Shown: in pieces, positions 40,384 to 49,243 of the stretch
Layout: each line of letters opens with the position of its first letter
How positions within the stretch are numbered: the first letter of the stretch is position 1
From: Fictibacillus marinisediminis
Lineage (GTDB): Bacteria > Bacillota > Bacilli > Bacillales > Fictibacillaceae
DNA length: 64,000 nt
NCBI RefSeq assembly: GCF_023149135.1
Contig: NZ_JAIWJX010000002.1
Coordinates: 310,001-374,000, forward strand
Reading direction: 5' to 3'
Position numbers and translations under genes: made by a program
The notes under the pieces: generated by a model
Databases searched by the model: none
The model's input: the letters and a program-made list of their open reading frames with translations, nothing else
What the model was told of the DNA's origin: nothing

Positions 40384-40868
40384 ACGCGAAAGAACTTTTG
40401 CTGAACCAGCTTGATGCTTTTCAGAACAATCACTGGTTTGTTTCACTGGAAAACTCGCTCGTCGGCTTGACCGATGAACAGGCTGCCTGGAAAGAAACGC
40501 AGGAAAGCAACTCCATCCGTGAGATCGTCAACCATCTGATCTATTGGAATCAGCGCTACCTGGACCGTTTTACCGGAGCAAGTCCATCTACGGCCAAAGC
40601 AGAAAACGATCAAACGTTTGAGGACATGAACGGAGAATGGGACTGGAAGAAGACGGTCGACCGGTTAAAAGAGGTCATGGCCCAGTGGCGTAATGCAATT
40701 GAAGAAAGTGAAGAAGAACGCTTTGATGAAGGCGCTTATGAAGACAGGCATGAAGAGTGGGGAAGCGTCATCGCCAACCTCACGATCCATACCGCCTATC
40801 ATACGGGCCAGATCCTTTACGCACGGAAAAAGCAAGGCAGCTGGAATGTGGAGAACGGCGTCCACTAA
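40380..40868 (+). CDS. DinB family protein (putative metal-dependent enzyme)
   Basis: 162 residues, four-helix-bundle DinB/YfiT-like. The metal triad is visible as His in IREIVNHLIYW and HTAYHTGQI. Such proteins act in thiol (bacillithiol-type) transfer or unknown chemistry; the name reflects DNA-damage induction in B. subtilis. ATG overlaps the GNAT stop; AAAGGAGG upstream. Confidence 0.85.
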   Translation: MNAKELLLNQLDAFQNNHWFVSLENSLVGLTDEQAAWKETQESNSIREIVNHLIYWNQRYLDRFTGASPSTAKAENDQTFEDMNGEWDWKKTVDRLKEVMAQWRNAIEESEEERFDEGAYEDRHEEWGSVIANLTIHTAYHTGQILYARKKQGSWNVENGVH

Positions 40869-40872
40869 AAAC

Positions 40873-40898
40873 GAAACTTTTTACGAAGTGTTATCGTA
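40873..40898 (+). promoter_or_regulatory. ECF sigma factor (SigW/SigM-type) promoter
   Basis: GAAAC at 40873-40877 and CGTA at 40895-40898 with a 17-base spacer and a T-run after the -35, the pattern of B. subtilis envelope-stress sigma factors. It lies 37 bases before the PH-domain gene. Confidence 0.6.
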
Positions 40899-40935
40899 TA
40901 TAGAGTAAACGAAAACATAAGGAGAGTAAGAGGAT

Positions 40936-41550
40936 ATGTTAAAACGCTTAGCTTCAGATGCACTCGGATTAAGTGATGTAGGGAGCGTCATCAAGCCTGC
41001 AGACTATGACAAGGTGGATGCCGACGATTACGTGTTCCATGAAGATAACGAGAAAATCTACTTTCTTATTAAATCGAAAACCGATGAGTACTGCTTTACG
41101 AACCGTGCGCTGATCCATTTGGATGGAACGAGCGCGATCAGCAAAAAGCGCATGCTGCACCGATACAGCTACAGCGAGAACACCATTTCCAACGTTTCAT
41201 TGGAAACCGCAGGAACCGTGGATCTCGATGTGGAAATCAAGTTTGTCATCGGCTCTGTACCTTTTTCCATCGATGTTCACAAAAAGCATATCGAGGAGCT
41301 GAAGGATCTCTACAAGTCTCTTAGCAAAATCGCTGAGATTGCTCACGAGAACGAATTCGCCCTGCAGTATGCCCAGCAGAGCATCAACCTTGCTTCGACC
41401 ACACTCAGCCGCATCACAAGCAAGGAAGACCAGCTCGTGGATAACTTCAATCAGTTGAACGATGCTGCCTTCACATGGCTTATGGAAAGCAGAAAAGAGT
41501 ATCATGTAAAAGACTATGGCAATGTATTTGAGAAATATATTAATAATTAA
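40936..41550 (+). CDS. PH domain-containing protein (YvbH-like)
   Basis: 204 residues. An N-terminal bacterial PH domain (about residues 20-125; YFLIKSKTDEYCFTNRALIHLDG, SISKKRMLHRYSY) is followed by a helical C-terminal part typical of YvbH. Function unknown; PH-domain proteins in bacilli are often envelope-stress induced, consistent with the ECF-type promoter. ATG at 40936 with AAGGAG upstream and a terminator after it. Confidence 0.8.
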   Translation: MLKRLASDALGLSDVGSVIKPADYDKVDADDYVFHEDNEKIYFLIKSKTDEYCFTNRALIHLDGTSAISKKRMLHRYSYSENTISNVSLETAGTVDLDVEIKFVIGSVPFSIDVHKKHIEELKDLYKSLSKIAEIAHENEFALQYAQQSINLASTTLSRITSKEDQLVDNFNQLNDAAFTWLMESRKEYHVKDYGNVFEKYINN

Positions 41551-41563
41551 TAGGCCACTAAAG

Positions 41564-41592
41564 ACAGGCTGCACCTTGCAGCCTGTTTTTTA
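41564..41592 (+). terminator. Terminator after the PH-domain gene
   Basis: ACAGGCTGCA pairs with TGCAGCCTGT and a T-run follows. Confidence 0.88.
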
Positions 41593-41622
41593 ATATCAAA
41601 AAATAAGTGTGGAGGTTTGTGC

Positions 41623-41694
41623 ATGCTGGTACTTGAAAGTATGGACCCAACCCAAAACAAAACGAAATTCCAGGAGCAGCCGCTTATTAACTAG
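41623..41694 (+). CDS. Possible 23-residue small protein
   Basis: ATG at 41623 is preceded by GGAGG 7 bases upstream and encodes MLVLESMDPTQNKTKFQEQP plus three residues, then TAG. The stop lies inside the hairpin of an intrinsic terminator, as in leader peptides or tiny monocistronic genes. No homolog recognised. It could be a real micro-protein or chance; the strong ribosome site and terminator favour a transcript. Confidence 0.4.
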   Translation: MLVLESMDPTQNKTKFQEQPLIN

Positions 41695-41706
41695 CGGCCT
41701 TTTTTA
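41679..41706 (+). terminator. Terminator overlapping the 23-residue ORF
   Basis: GCCGCT (41679-41684) and AGCGGC (41693-41698) with an A/T-rich loop, followed by CTTTTTT. Confidence 0.8.
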
Positions 41707-41761
41707 ATGAACGGGTTGCTTCATTATGAGCGGCCAGTTTATTTTGTTTCGAAAAAACCTA

Positions 41762-41816
41762 TTGACACTCCCTCAATAATTCAATAAAATGAAAACGATA
41801 TTGATAATCATTTTCA
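41762..41816 (+). promoter_or_regulatory. Fur-controlled promoter of the siderophore importer
   Basis: TTGACA at 41762-41767 and TAAAAT at 41785-41790 (17-base spacer). TGATAATCATTTTCA at 41802-41816 matches the 7-1-7 Fur box TGATAATNATTATCA at 14 of 15 positions and overlies the transcription start, so iron should repress the operon. Confidence 0.85.
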
Positions 41817-41871
41817 ATTAAGTCGAATAACAGCTTTATATAAATTGATTAAATGTTTAAAAGGAGGGTGA

Positions 41872-42687
41872 ATGATGTCCAGGCTGTATGCTCAGAATTT
41901 GAAGATTGCTTATGGTGAGCGAGACATCGTCAAAAATCTGAACATCTCGATTCCGGATGGGAAAATTACGACGATTATCGGTCCAAATGGCTGCGGAAAA
42001 TCAACGGTTTTGAAAACGTTGTCGCGTATATTGAATCCGAAATCCGGCGTTGTTTATCTTGATGGTAAAGGCATCAGTAAAGAATCAACGAAGAAAATCG
42101 CTCAAAAGATGGCAATTTTGCCGCAGTCTCCAGATTCACCAGAAGGACTTACGGTTGGTGAGCTTGTTTCTTACGGAAGATTTCCTTACCAAAAGGGTCT
42201 TGGAAAACTTACGAAAAGAGATTTTGAGGTGATCGACTGGGCTCTTGAGGTTACAGGAATTTATACGTTTAAGAATCACCCGGTAGATGCACTCTCAGGC
42301 GGCCAGCGCCAGCGTGTATGGATTGCAATGGCATTAGCCCAAGAAACAGATATTATTTTGCTGGATGAGCCGACTACATATTTGGATCTGTCACATCAGT
42401 TAGAGGTACTCGAGCTGTTAGAGCAGCTGAATCGGGATGAAAAGAGAACCATTGTGATGGTCATTCATGATTTGAATCATGCTGCACGGTTTGCTCACCA
42501 TATGGTTGCGATGAAAGACGGTGCTATCCTAAAAGAGGGAACTGCTGAAGATGTAATGACACGTCAGGTCCTTCGAAATGTTTTCAATATCGATGCGGAG
42601 ATTGGTGTGGATCCGAGAACAAGGAAGCCCGTATGTCTAACGTATGATCTCATCAAAAGTGTTCAATTAGTAGAGAATTTGGCGTAA
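41872..42687 (+). CDS. Siderophore ABC transporter ATP-binding protein
   Basis: 271 residues, FecE/FepC/YusV type. Walker A GPNGCGKST (about residues 38-46), Q-loop LPQSP, signature LSGGQRQRVWIAM, Walker B ILLDEPTTYLDLSHQ and the H-loop VIHDLNHA are complete. Energises import of a ferric siderophore. ATG 41872 or ATG 41875 after GGAGGGTGA. First gene of the Fur-controlled operon; the ATPase gene leading the operon is less common. Confidence 0.93.
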   Translation: MMSRLYAQNLKIAYGERDIVKNLNISIPDGKITTIIGPNGCGKSTVLKTLSRILNPKSGVVYLDGKGISKESTKKIAQKMAILPQSPDSPEGLTVGELVSYGRFPYQKGLGKLTKRDFEVIDWALEVTGIYTFKNHPVDALSGGQRQRVWIAMALAQETDIILLDEPTTYLDLSHQLEVLELLEQLNRDEKRTIVMVIHDLNHAARFAHHMVAMKDGAILKEGTAEDVMTRQVLRNVFNIDAEIGVDPRTRKPVCLTYDLIKSVQLVENLA

Positions 42688-42715
42688 TGGATCGCCTTTC
42701 TTTTTTACAGTTAAT

Positions 42716-42730
42716 TGAGAATGATTTTTA
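42716..42730 (+). promoter_or_regulatory. Second, weaker Fur-like box
   Basis: TGAGAATGATTTTTA matches the Fur box at 12 of 15 positions and lies 26 bases before the binding-protein start, in the short gap after the ATPase gene. It may give separate iron control of the binding protein. Confidence 0.5.
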
Positions 42731-42755
42731 TTGTCAAATATAGGGGGATACAAAA

Positions 42756-43700
42756 TTGAATCAACATACAAAGAAACTTTTAGTTAGCTTTATGACAATG
42801 CTTTTAGTATTTGCACTTGCAGCATGTGGTAATAAATCAGAAGAAGACGCGAGCTCTGGAGAAAAAGATTCGAAAAAAGAAACAAGGATTTATAAAGGCG
42901 AAAAAGGTGACGTTGAAGTTCCTGCAAAGCCAAAACGCGTTGCAATGATGGCTGCTACCTATGCAGGTAACTTGCTGGAGTTAGGGATTACACCAATAGC
43001 AGTAAATGAATATCCGAAACAAAATAAATTTTACGGCAACAAACTGGACAAAGCAGAAGTTGTTACGGCTGATTCTTATGAAAAGCTTCTAGAACTAAAT
43101 CCTGACCTGATCATTACGTATTCAGATGATAAGAACATTAAGAAATATAAAGAAATTGCTCCAACTGTAACCATGACGTACGACAAGTACGACTACTTGG
43201 AACAGCATGTTGAAATCGGAAAAATGGTTGGGAAAGAAAAAGAAGCAAAAGCATGGGTAGAAGAGTGGAAGAAAAAAGCTGCAGATGCACGTGAAAAAGT
43301 TAAATCTGCTATCGGAGAAGACAAAACGTTTATGGTTATGGAAGCTTACGGTAAAGATATGTATGTCTACGGCAAAAACTGGGGCCGTGGAACAGAAGTC
43401 ATCTACCAGGCTCTTCAACTAAAAGCGCCTGCAAAATTAGAAAAGGATGTTTTCGGACCTGGCTGGAAAGCGATCTCTACTGAAGTGATCCCAACTTACG
43501 CTGGAGACTATATTTTTGTCGGAACAGGTGCAGGCAACCCGGACAACTCATTCATGAAGTCAAATGTATGGAAAGAGCTTCCAGCGGTTAAAAACGGTCA
43601 TGCGATTAAGTTCGATTCTGAATCATTCTACTTCAATGACCCGATTTCTCTTGAAAAAGAACTGGACTTTATTGTTAACGAGTTAACGAAAAAGAAATAA
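42756..43700 (+). CDS. Siderophore-binding lipoprotein
   Basis: 314 residues. The signal peptide ends at lipobox ALAAC (Cys24). The mature protein is a class III periplasmic-binding fold of the FhuD/FeuA type: VPAKPKRVAMMAATYAGNLLELGITPIAVNEY, LLELNPDLIITYSDDKN, and VGTGAGNP. The resemblance is to hydroxamate/citrate-hydroxamate binders, but the ligand is not certain. TTG start at 42756 with AGGGGG upstream. Confidence 0.9.
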   Translation: MNQHTKKLLVSFMTMLLVFALAACGNKSEEDASSGEKDSKKETRIYKGEKGDVEVPAKPKRVAMMAATYAGNLLELGITPIAVNEYPKQNKFYGNKLDKAEVVTADSYEKLLELNPDLIITYSDDKNIKKYKEIAPTVTMTYDKYDYLEQHVEIGKMVGKEKEAKAWVEEWKKKAADAREKVKSAIGEDKTFMVMEAYGKDMYVYGKNWGRGTEVIYQALQLKAPAKLEKDVFGPGWKAISTEVIPTYAGDYIFVGTGAGNPDNSFMKSNVWKELPAVKNGHAIKFDSESFYFNDPISLEKELDFIVNELTKKK

Positions 43701-43729
43701 GAAAGCTTTTATAAAAAAGGAAATCCGCC

Positions 43730-44773
43730 ATGTTCAAAACAAAAATCAAGCAGATAAAAGATAATAAAGTGTATTCGAGGCCGGCAGCGGGTACAGCCAT
43801 TTTACTGATGGGATTCGCTCTTCTGATGTTGAGTATTGGTCTTGCGATTTCAGTTGGTGCCGCTAAGATTGATTTTCTTACCGTATGGAAATCTATTTTA
43901 AATTATGATCCTGGCAGGGAAGCTGACCGCATTATTGTCAGTCTCCGATTACCAAGAGAGCTGGGTGCAGCTGTTGTCGGTGCGGCATTTGCTGTCAGCG
44001 GGGCAATCATGCAGGGAATGACACGAAATCCCCTTGCAGATCCTGGGTTGCTTGGTTTGAACGCTGGTGCAAGCTTAGCTCTTGCTTGTGTGTTTGCTTT
44101 CAGTACAGGTGCAAACTATGTAACAGTGATGATTATTTCCTTTATCGGTGCGGGAATTGGTGCAGGACTTGTGTTCGGATTAGGCTCCATGAGCAGAGGG
44201 GGGCTATCCCCAATCCGAATTACGCTGGCAGGTGCCGCTGTTTCTGCACTGCTTTCTTCGTTGGGAGAAGGCATAGCTCTATACTTTAAGCTTTCTCAAG
44301 ATCTTGCTTTTTGGACAGCAGGCGGGGTTTCAGGAACAAATTGGACTCAGCTGAAAATCATCGTACCGGTCGTCGTAATTGGTATTGTGGTTGCTGTTAT
44401 GTTTTCAAGGCAGTTAACCATTCTGAGCTTTGGTGAAGAAGTGGCAAGGGGCCTTGGACAGCGTACGCTGGTAACGAAGGCTGTACTGATGACTGTTGTG
44501 CTGATCCTTGCTGGTGCGGCAGTATCGCTTGTAGGAGCAATAGCATTTGTCGGTTTGATGGTTCCACACATTGTACGCTTCCTGGTTGGAACGGATTATC
44601 GCTGGATCATACCATGCTCAGCAATATTTGGAAGTGTGCTGATGGTTTTGGCAGATACATTGGGCCGAACGGTAAATGCTCCATATGAAACGCCAGTTGG
44701 GGCGATCGTTGCTATGGTCGGCGTACCGTTCTTCCTTTACCTTGCGAGAAGGGGAGGAAGAAAACTTTCATGA
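43730..44773 (+). CDS. Siderophore ABC transporter permease 1 (FecCD type)
   Basis: 347 residues with about nine or ten membrane helices. RLPRELGAAVVGAAFAVSGAIMQGMTRNPLADPGLLGLNAGAS and the late IAFVGLMVPHIVRFLVG motif are hallmarks of FecCD permeases. Pairs with the next gene; its stop overlaps that gene's ATG in ATGA. Confidence 0.93.
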   Translation: MFKTKIKQIKDNKVYSRPAAGTAILLMGFALLMLSIGLAISVGAAKIDFLTVWKSILNYDPGREADRIIVSLRLPRELGAAVVGAAFAVSGAIMQGMTRNPLADPGLLGLNAGASLALACVFAFSTGANYVTVMIISFIGAGIGAGLVFGLGSMSRGGLSPIRITLAGAAVSALLSSLGEGIALYFKLSQDLAFWTAGGVSGTNWTQLKIIVPVVVIGIVVAVMFSRQLTILSFGEEVARGLGQRTLVTKAVLMTVVLILAGAAVSLVGAIAFVGLMVPHIVRFLVGTDYRWIIPCSAIFGSVLMVLADTLGRTVNAPYETPVGAIVAMVGVPFFLYLARRGGRKLS

Positions 44774-45777
44774 TGAACGCGAGACAGATCAAGAAGATAA
44801 GAATGACGACGATTGCAGCGATTGTTTTATTAATAGCCATGTTTATCATTAGTGTCGCTGCAGGATTTGCGTCATTAACTCCTGCTGAACTCTTTCGGAC
44901 AATCATCGGACAAGGTACACCGAGGGAGAACCTTATTTTGTTTGAGTTCAGGCTGCCGCGAATAGTTGTTGCTATCCTTGCTGGGATGGGACTCGCGGTG
45001 TCTGGTGCTATTCTGCAAAGTATTACAAAGAACCCGCTTTCAGATCCTGGTATTTTGGGTATTAATGCCGGTGCAGGTCTGATGGTCGTTGTCTATATCA
45101 TGTTCTTTACGGTGGAAACATCGAGTTCCCTGTACATACTGCCTCTTTTTGCATTGGCGGGTGGAATGGCAACAGCAGCTGTCATCTATAGTATGTCTTA
45201 CATAAAAGGTGAGGGCGTTGAACCAACAAGGCTAGTATTAGTGGGGGTTGGTTTGGCTGCGGCCCTTTATGGTGCGACGTTGACACTGTCGACGCGACTG
45301 GATATGGAAGACTACTCGTTCATGGCCAATTGGATGGCCGGAAGAATATGGGGTGATGATTGGACGTTTGTACTGTCATTGCTGCCGTGGATTCTGATTC
45401 TCATTCCTCTCACGATGTATAAATCCAATGTGCTGAACATGCTGAACTTTCATGAGAATGTTTCAATTGGCGTTGGGGTGAAGACTGGCAGAGAACGAAT
45501 TGTCCTAATCCTGATTGCTGTTGCGCTTGCTTCGGCATCCGTGGCTGTCAGCGGAGGAATTGCCTTTGTTGGACTTTTGGCTCCTCATATTGCAAGATCA
45601 CTCGTTGGGCCTCGCCATCAAGCCTTTCTTCCGGTTGCGGCCTTGATCGGATCAATCTTGCTTCTTACGGCAGATACAATTGGCCGGGTAATACTGGATC
45701 CAAGTGGTATTCCAGCTGGAATTATCGTAACCATTATCGGTGCCCCATATTTCATGTATTTATTGGCGAAAAAATAG
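44770..45777 (+). CDS. Siderophore ABC transporter permease 2 (FecCD type)
   Basis: 335 residues, the second half of the heterodimeric channel. RLPRIVVAILAGMGLAVSGAILQ, NPLSDPGILGINAGAG and GIAFVGLLAPHIARSLVGPRHQ are diagnostic. ATG at 44770 or 44773, with GGGGAGGAAG upstream. Last gene of the importer operon, followed by a bidirectional terminator. Confidence 0.93.
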   Translation: MMNARQIKKIRMTTIAAIVLLIAMFIISVAAGFASLTPAELFRTIIGQGTPRENLILFEFRLPRIVVAILAGMGLAVSGAILQSITKNPLSDPGILGINAGAGLMVVVYIMFFTVETSSSLYILPLFALAGGMATAAVIYSMSYIKGEGVEPTRLVLVGVGLAAALYGATLTLSTRLDMEDYSFMANWMAGRIWGDDWTFVLSLLPWILILIPLTMYKSNVLNMLNFHENVSIGVGVKTGRERIVLILIAVALASASVAVSGGIAFVGLLAPHIARSLVGPRHQAFLPVAALIGSILLLTADTIGRVILDPSGIPAGIIVTIIGAPYFMYLLAKK

Positions 45778-45796
45778 TAATAAGAGTTTTTGAAAT

Positions 45797-45827
45797 AAAA
45801 AAGGAGCCTTGCTGGGCTCCTTTTTTA
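45797..45827. terminator. Bidirectional terminator (permease / FNR)
   Basis: AAAAAAGGAGCC and GGCTCCTTTTTT form a strong stem between convergent genes with A- and T-runs on both sides. Confidence 0.9.
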
Positions 45828-46871
45828 ATGGATCATCTGTTTGACTAGATCACGGTTGCGTTTTTTGAATACTTCATTATGAGAAGAAACCATCGCCACT
45901 TTTTGAGCTTCAGGTTCGATGAATTGTTTTGCTTTGTTGACAGCGTTAGCTGCGTCTTGAAAGGCTCCGGAAATCAGGTTCAATTTACCGTCATGCTTGA
46001 GTATATCTCCAGCAGCATACAACCCCGGGACTGAGGATTCGCTGTTTGAATTGCCTGCGATATAGAAATTTTCTTCAAGTTCAATATTCAGGCTGCTATT
46101 TCCGAGAAGTGATGTATCCTGTTCATAGCCATGATTGATGACCACTTCATCTATGGGCAGATAGGTAACTTCACCAGTTTCATGGTTCGTTAACTCGATC
46201 TGTTCAATTACATCATGGTTCGGGCATGCGAATAGTTTAGAGATTGATGTGTTAAAGATGCAGTCTGCACAACTGTTCATAAGCTGTGTCACTTGAGCTT
46301 CATGACCGGCAAGAGTTCCTTTTCTATACGTTAAGTATACTTTTTTAGCGATATTCACTAATTCATTCGCCCAATCGATCGCTGTATTTCCTCCGCCGGA
46401 TATAATCACCGTTTTATCCTTAAAATGCTGAAGTGACTTCACCGTGTAGTTTAAGTTAGACACTTCAAATCTCTCGGCACCCTCGATCTCCAGCTTCTGC
46501 GGGTTTAAGATACCGCTCCCAACAGCAACGATTACCGTTTTGGAATAATGCACTGCACCATTAGCGCCTTTCAGGATAAAGATACCATCTTCATTCCGCG
46601 TAATCGATTCTACTTTTTCATTCAAAACGACTTCAGGGTCGAACGTCAGTCCTTGCTCAACAAGTTTTTCGATAAGCTTTGCTCCTGGAAGTGGTGTGTG
46701 GCCGCCTACATCCCAGATCATCTTCTCAGGATACACATGAATTTTTCCGCCTAACTGGGGCTGGAATTCAATGATCTTTGTCTTCATTTCCCGAAGTCCG
46801 CTATAAAAGGCAGAGTAAAGCCCTGCTGGCCCCCCGCCAATAATCGTTACATCATAAATTTCTTTTTCCAC
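45825..46871 (-). CDS. Ferredoxin--NADP reductase, thioredoxin-reductase-like (YcgT type)
   Basis: 348 residues. FAD site IIGGGPAGLYSAFYSGL, NADPH site IISGGGNTAIDWANEL, and the C-terminal GLYAAGDILKHDGKLNLISGAFQDAANAVNKAKQ. There is no CxxC redox pair in the place used by thioredoxin reductase, which identifies the ferredoxin/flavodoxin reductase group. GTG start at 46871 with GAGGAG upstream. The Fur box upstream and the neighbouring importer suggest it supplies electrons for iron release from siderophores. Confidence 0.88.
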   Translation of the reverse strand: MEKEIYDVTIIGGGPAGLYSAFYSGLREMKTKIIEFQPQLGGKIHVYPEKMIWDVGGHTPLPGAKLIEKLVEQGLTFDPEVVLNEKVESITRNEDGIFILKGANGAVHYSKTVIVAVGSGILNPQKLEIEGAERFEVSNLNYTVKSLQHFKDKTVIISGGGNTAIDWANELVNIAKKVYLTYRKGTLAGHEAQVTQLMNSCADCIFNTSISKLFACPNHDVIEQIELTNHETGEVTYLPIDEVVINHGYEQDTSLLGNSSLNIELEENFYIAGNSNSESSVPGLYAAGDILKHDGKLNLISGAFQDAANAVNKAKQFIEPEAQKVAMVSSHNEVFKKRNRDLVKQMIH

Positions 46872-46902
46872 ATGCGTTCTCTCCTCAGAAAGAAATTAAT
46901 AT

Positions 46903-46917
46903 TGATTATCATTCTCA
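46903..46917 (-). promoter_or_regulatory. Fur box of the ferredoxin reductase gene
   Basis: On the minus strand TGAGAATGATAATCA; it matches TGATAATNATTATCA at 13 of 15 positions. It lies 32 bases before the GTG start of the reductase. Confidence 0.75.
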
Positions 46918-47052
46918 ATTAAAATATATATCGAATCGCCCATTTTTACAATAGGTATTTTTCCTGAAGAAAGTAAAAAAGTTTAAAATGCATGTTCTCT
47001 AGTTATAGGGTATTATAATTTCAGACCTATATACGAATCCTTGGAGGAAAGT

Positions 47053-47901
47053 ATGATGAAGAACGAAATAAAGCTGCTAGGGGAATTACTTATTAAACAA
47101 AGACATAAGATTGCCGAATCGGTTCACGCTGATCGAATGGATGGCGTGGCCATGACTCAAGCAGAGAAAAATGAATTCCAGAAAATTGAGCCGCGAATCA
47201 TGGAAGTGCGAGCTGAATTTATCACCCTGTTTGGTGAAGCATTAACTGAGCACGATAATCGAAATAAAGCCATTGAAAAGACGAAGCAATGGGGAAAAGA
47301 AACGGGTGACTATTTCTTTAAACTGGGAGCCCCCCTTGATGAGGCATTAAAAGATACAAGCTATTATCGTGATTACATTTGGAAATCCATCAAAGAAGAG
47401 GCGACCATTCAGGGAATGTCCGCTGAAACGATTTTTAATGTTATTGAGATCATCGATCCTCTGCTGGATCAGGCAGTATATTATTTCAGTCTGACCTATG
47501 TTCAATCTCATCAAAATATGCTTGAACAGGCAAAATCGGCCTTTTTGGAGTTATCGGTTCCTATCGTTCCCTTGATTAAAGGGACAGGGGTGCTGCCGTT
47601 AATCGGGAACATTGATACAGAAAGAGCTCATTTACTAATGGAAGAAACATTGAGTCAGGCCGTAAAATTAAAATTGGAGCACTTAATCATGGATGTTTCA
47701 GGTGTAATGATAGTCGATACGATGGTGGCTGACCAGTTATTTAAAGTGATCGATGCTTTAACCTTGTTAGGAGTGACGACGATCCTTACAGGCATTCGCC
47801 CTGAGGTGGCACAAACGATGGTTGCCCTGGGATTAAACCTCGATAAAATAAAAGTTAAAGGTAATTTGCATCAGGCCTTTATGGATATACAATCGTTATA
47901 G
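47053..47901 (+). CDS. RsbR-like protein with C-terminal STAS domain
   Basis: 282 residues. Non-haem globin-like N-terminal half (about 1-150) and a STAS domain (about 165-280) with LEHLIMDVSGVMIVDTMVADQLFKV and TGIRPEVAQTMVALG, as in RsbR stressosome subunits. Phosphorylatable positions appear as Ser in DVSGV and Thr in the AQTMV region. It probably senses or relays stress towards sigma-B. ATG at 47053 follows GGAGG; no rsbS/rsbT next to it. It resembles stand-alone paralogs such as YqhA/YkoB/YojH. Confidence 0.8.
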   Translation: MMKNEIKLLGELLIKQRHKIAESVHADRMDGVAMTQAEKNEFQKIEPRIMEVRAEFITLFGEALTEHDNRNKAIEKTKQWGKETGDYFFKLGAPLDEALKDTSYYRDYIWKSIKEEATIQGMSAETIFNVIEIIDPLLDQAVYYFSLTYVQSHQNMLEQAKSAFLELSVPIVPLIKGTGVLPLIGNIDTERAHLLMEETLSQAVKLKLEHLIMDVSGVMIVDTMVADQLFKVIDALTLLGVTTILTGIRPEVAQTMVALGLNLDKIKVKGNLHQAFMDIQSL

Positions 47902-47903
47902 AT

Positions 47904-47940
47904 AAAAAGGAGGAGAGCTCAATAGCTTTCCTCCTTTTCT
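47904..47940 (+). terminator. Terminator after the RsbR-like gene
   Basis: AAAAGGAGGA...AGCT and AGCT..TCCTCCTTTT form a long stem followed by CTTG; it can serve the convergent oxidoreductase gene as well. Confidence 0.8.
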
Positions 47941-47950
47941 TGCTTATGAA

Positions 47951-48919
47951 TCACATAGTGATGACCACTTTTCCTTGGGCGTGTCCTTCTGCAAAATACC
48001 TGAATGCTTCGGGAACTTCACTCAGCTTATAACTTCTATCAATAACTGGTTTTACTTTGCCGGACTCAAGAATTTCTTTCATAAAAATCAGATCCTTTTG
48101 GTTTTGCCTTTGTAAAATGTTACCCATTTTCTTACTCCCGGTCATTGAAATCCAAGGTCCTAATGCCATGGCTTGGAACATCTGAGCACCGGAACCTCCG
48201 ACCATAACATAATTTCCATTGGTACTTAATAAACGCTTATAAGCTGAAATCGGCTGATATCCGTTAGCGGCAAGAATCAGGTCATAACTTTGCGCTTTCC
48301 GGGTAAAATCCTCCTTTGTATAATCAATGGCATGGTCTGCGCCAATCGACCGGACAATGGTTAGATTTCTTGTACTGCACACAGCCGTTACCTCAGCCCC
48401 GAACGATTTGGCGATCTGTACGGCGAAAGTCCCCACACCACCAGAGGCACCATTAATCAAAACCTTTTGCCCCGGCTGAATCTTGCCTTTATCCCGCAGA
48501 GCCTGCAGGGCCGTTACTGCTGCCATAGGCACAGCAGCCGCTTCCTCGAAAGATAGATTGGCTGGTTTTAGTGCCAATGCATTTTCGGGAACAGAAACAT
48601 ATTCGGCAAAACCACCCCAGCCACAACGGGATAGATCACCGAACACCTCATCGCCAGGTTGAAACTGCATAACATCTTTGCCAACCGCTTCAACCCGGCC
48701 TGCTATGTCACCACCGGGTATGGAGTATTTAGGTTTTAGAAGACCGAAAACAAAGCGGGCCAAGAACGGCTCCCCTTTCAAAAGAACCAGGTTCCCATAA
48801 TTCACAGACGCAGCATGAATTTTCACAAGTACTTGGTTGTCCTCAGGAATAGGCTTTTCTATCTCTGTAAATTCAAGAACATCCGGCGGACCATATTTGT
48901 GATAAACAATAGCTTTCAT
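47951..48919 (-). CDS. NAD(P)-dependent medium-chain alcohol dehydrogenase / quinone oxidoreductase
   Basis: 322 residues, zinc-free MDR superfamily. GroES-like N-terminal part (VLVKIHAASVNYGNLVLLKG, PGGDIAGRVEAVGKDV) and Rossmann domain with LINGASGGVGTFAVQIAKSFGA (about residues 153-174). Reduces a quinone, enone or aldehyde; substrate unknown. Start at 48919 with GGAGGAATG. Single gene. Confidence 0.88.
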   Translation of the reverse strand: MKAIVYHKYGPPDVLEFTEIEKPIPEDNQVLVKIHAASVNYGNLVLLKGEPFLARFVFGLLKPKYSIPGGDIAGRVEAVGKDVMQFQPGDEVFGDLSRCGWGGFAEYVSVPENALALKPANLSFEEAAAVPMAAVTALQALRDKGKIQPGQKVLINGASGGVGTFAVQIAKSFGAEVTAVCSTRNLTIVRSIGADHAIDYTKEDFTRKAQSYDLILAANGYQPISAYKRLLSTNGNYVMVGGSGAQMFQAMALGPWISMTGSKKMGNILQRQNQKDLIFMKEILESGKVKPVIDRSYKLSEVPEAFRYFAEGHAQGKVVITM

Positions 48920-49243
48920 AACATTCCTCCATACTAAACTTTGATTTGTTCATTTTTTCTCATGAATAAATAAAAAATATCGCTAAAAAGCCTACAAAAG
49001 ACCCATTAATCTAAAGATATTCGAACTAAGAAGAAGGTAGTCATGCGTGCCAAATTCTTTTGAGGTAAAATAAAAACGATTGTATGAAAAAAATTCAACG
49101 CTGTATTAATCCTGAAAAATCGGTATTGAAGTACAATGCCGGTAATGTTATTCATTTAAATGAAAAAGATTTCGAATTATTAGGCTGAAATGGAAAGTGC
49201 CTTTATTAATTAATGGACCAAAAATCAAGGAGTGTTCTTTTTC
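48920..49243. other. Intergenic region with one possible small ORF
   Basis: No clear promoter or repeat. A 34-codon frame at 49084-49188 (+) begins MKKIQRCINPEKSVLKYNAG and ends NEKDFELLG; its ribosome binding site is weak and no homolog is recognised. It could be a gene remnant. Confidence 0.3.

Noticed and set aside
46981..47013. Sigma-B promoter before the RsbR-like gene (GTTTAA and GGGTAT)
   Set aside because: The spacer is 21 bases instead of 12-15; a TATAAT overlaps the same region.
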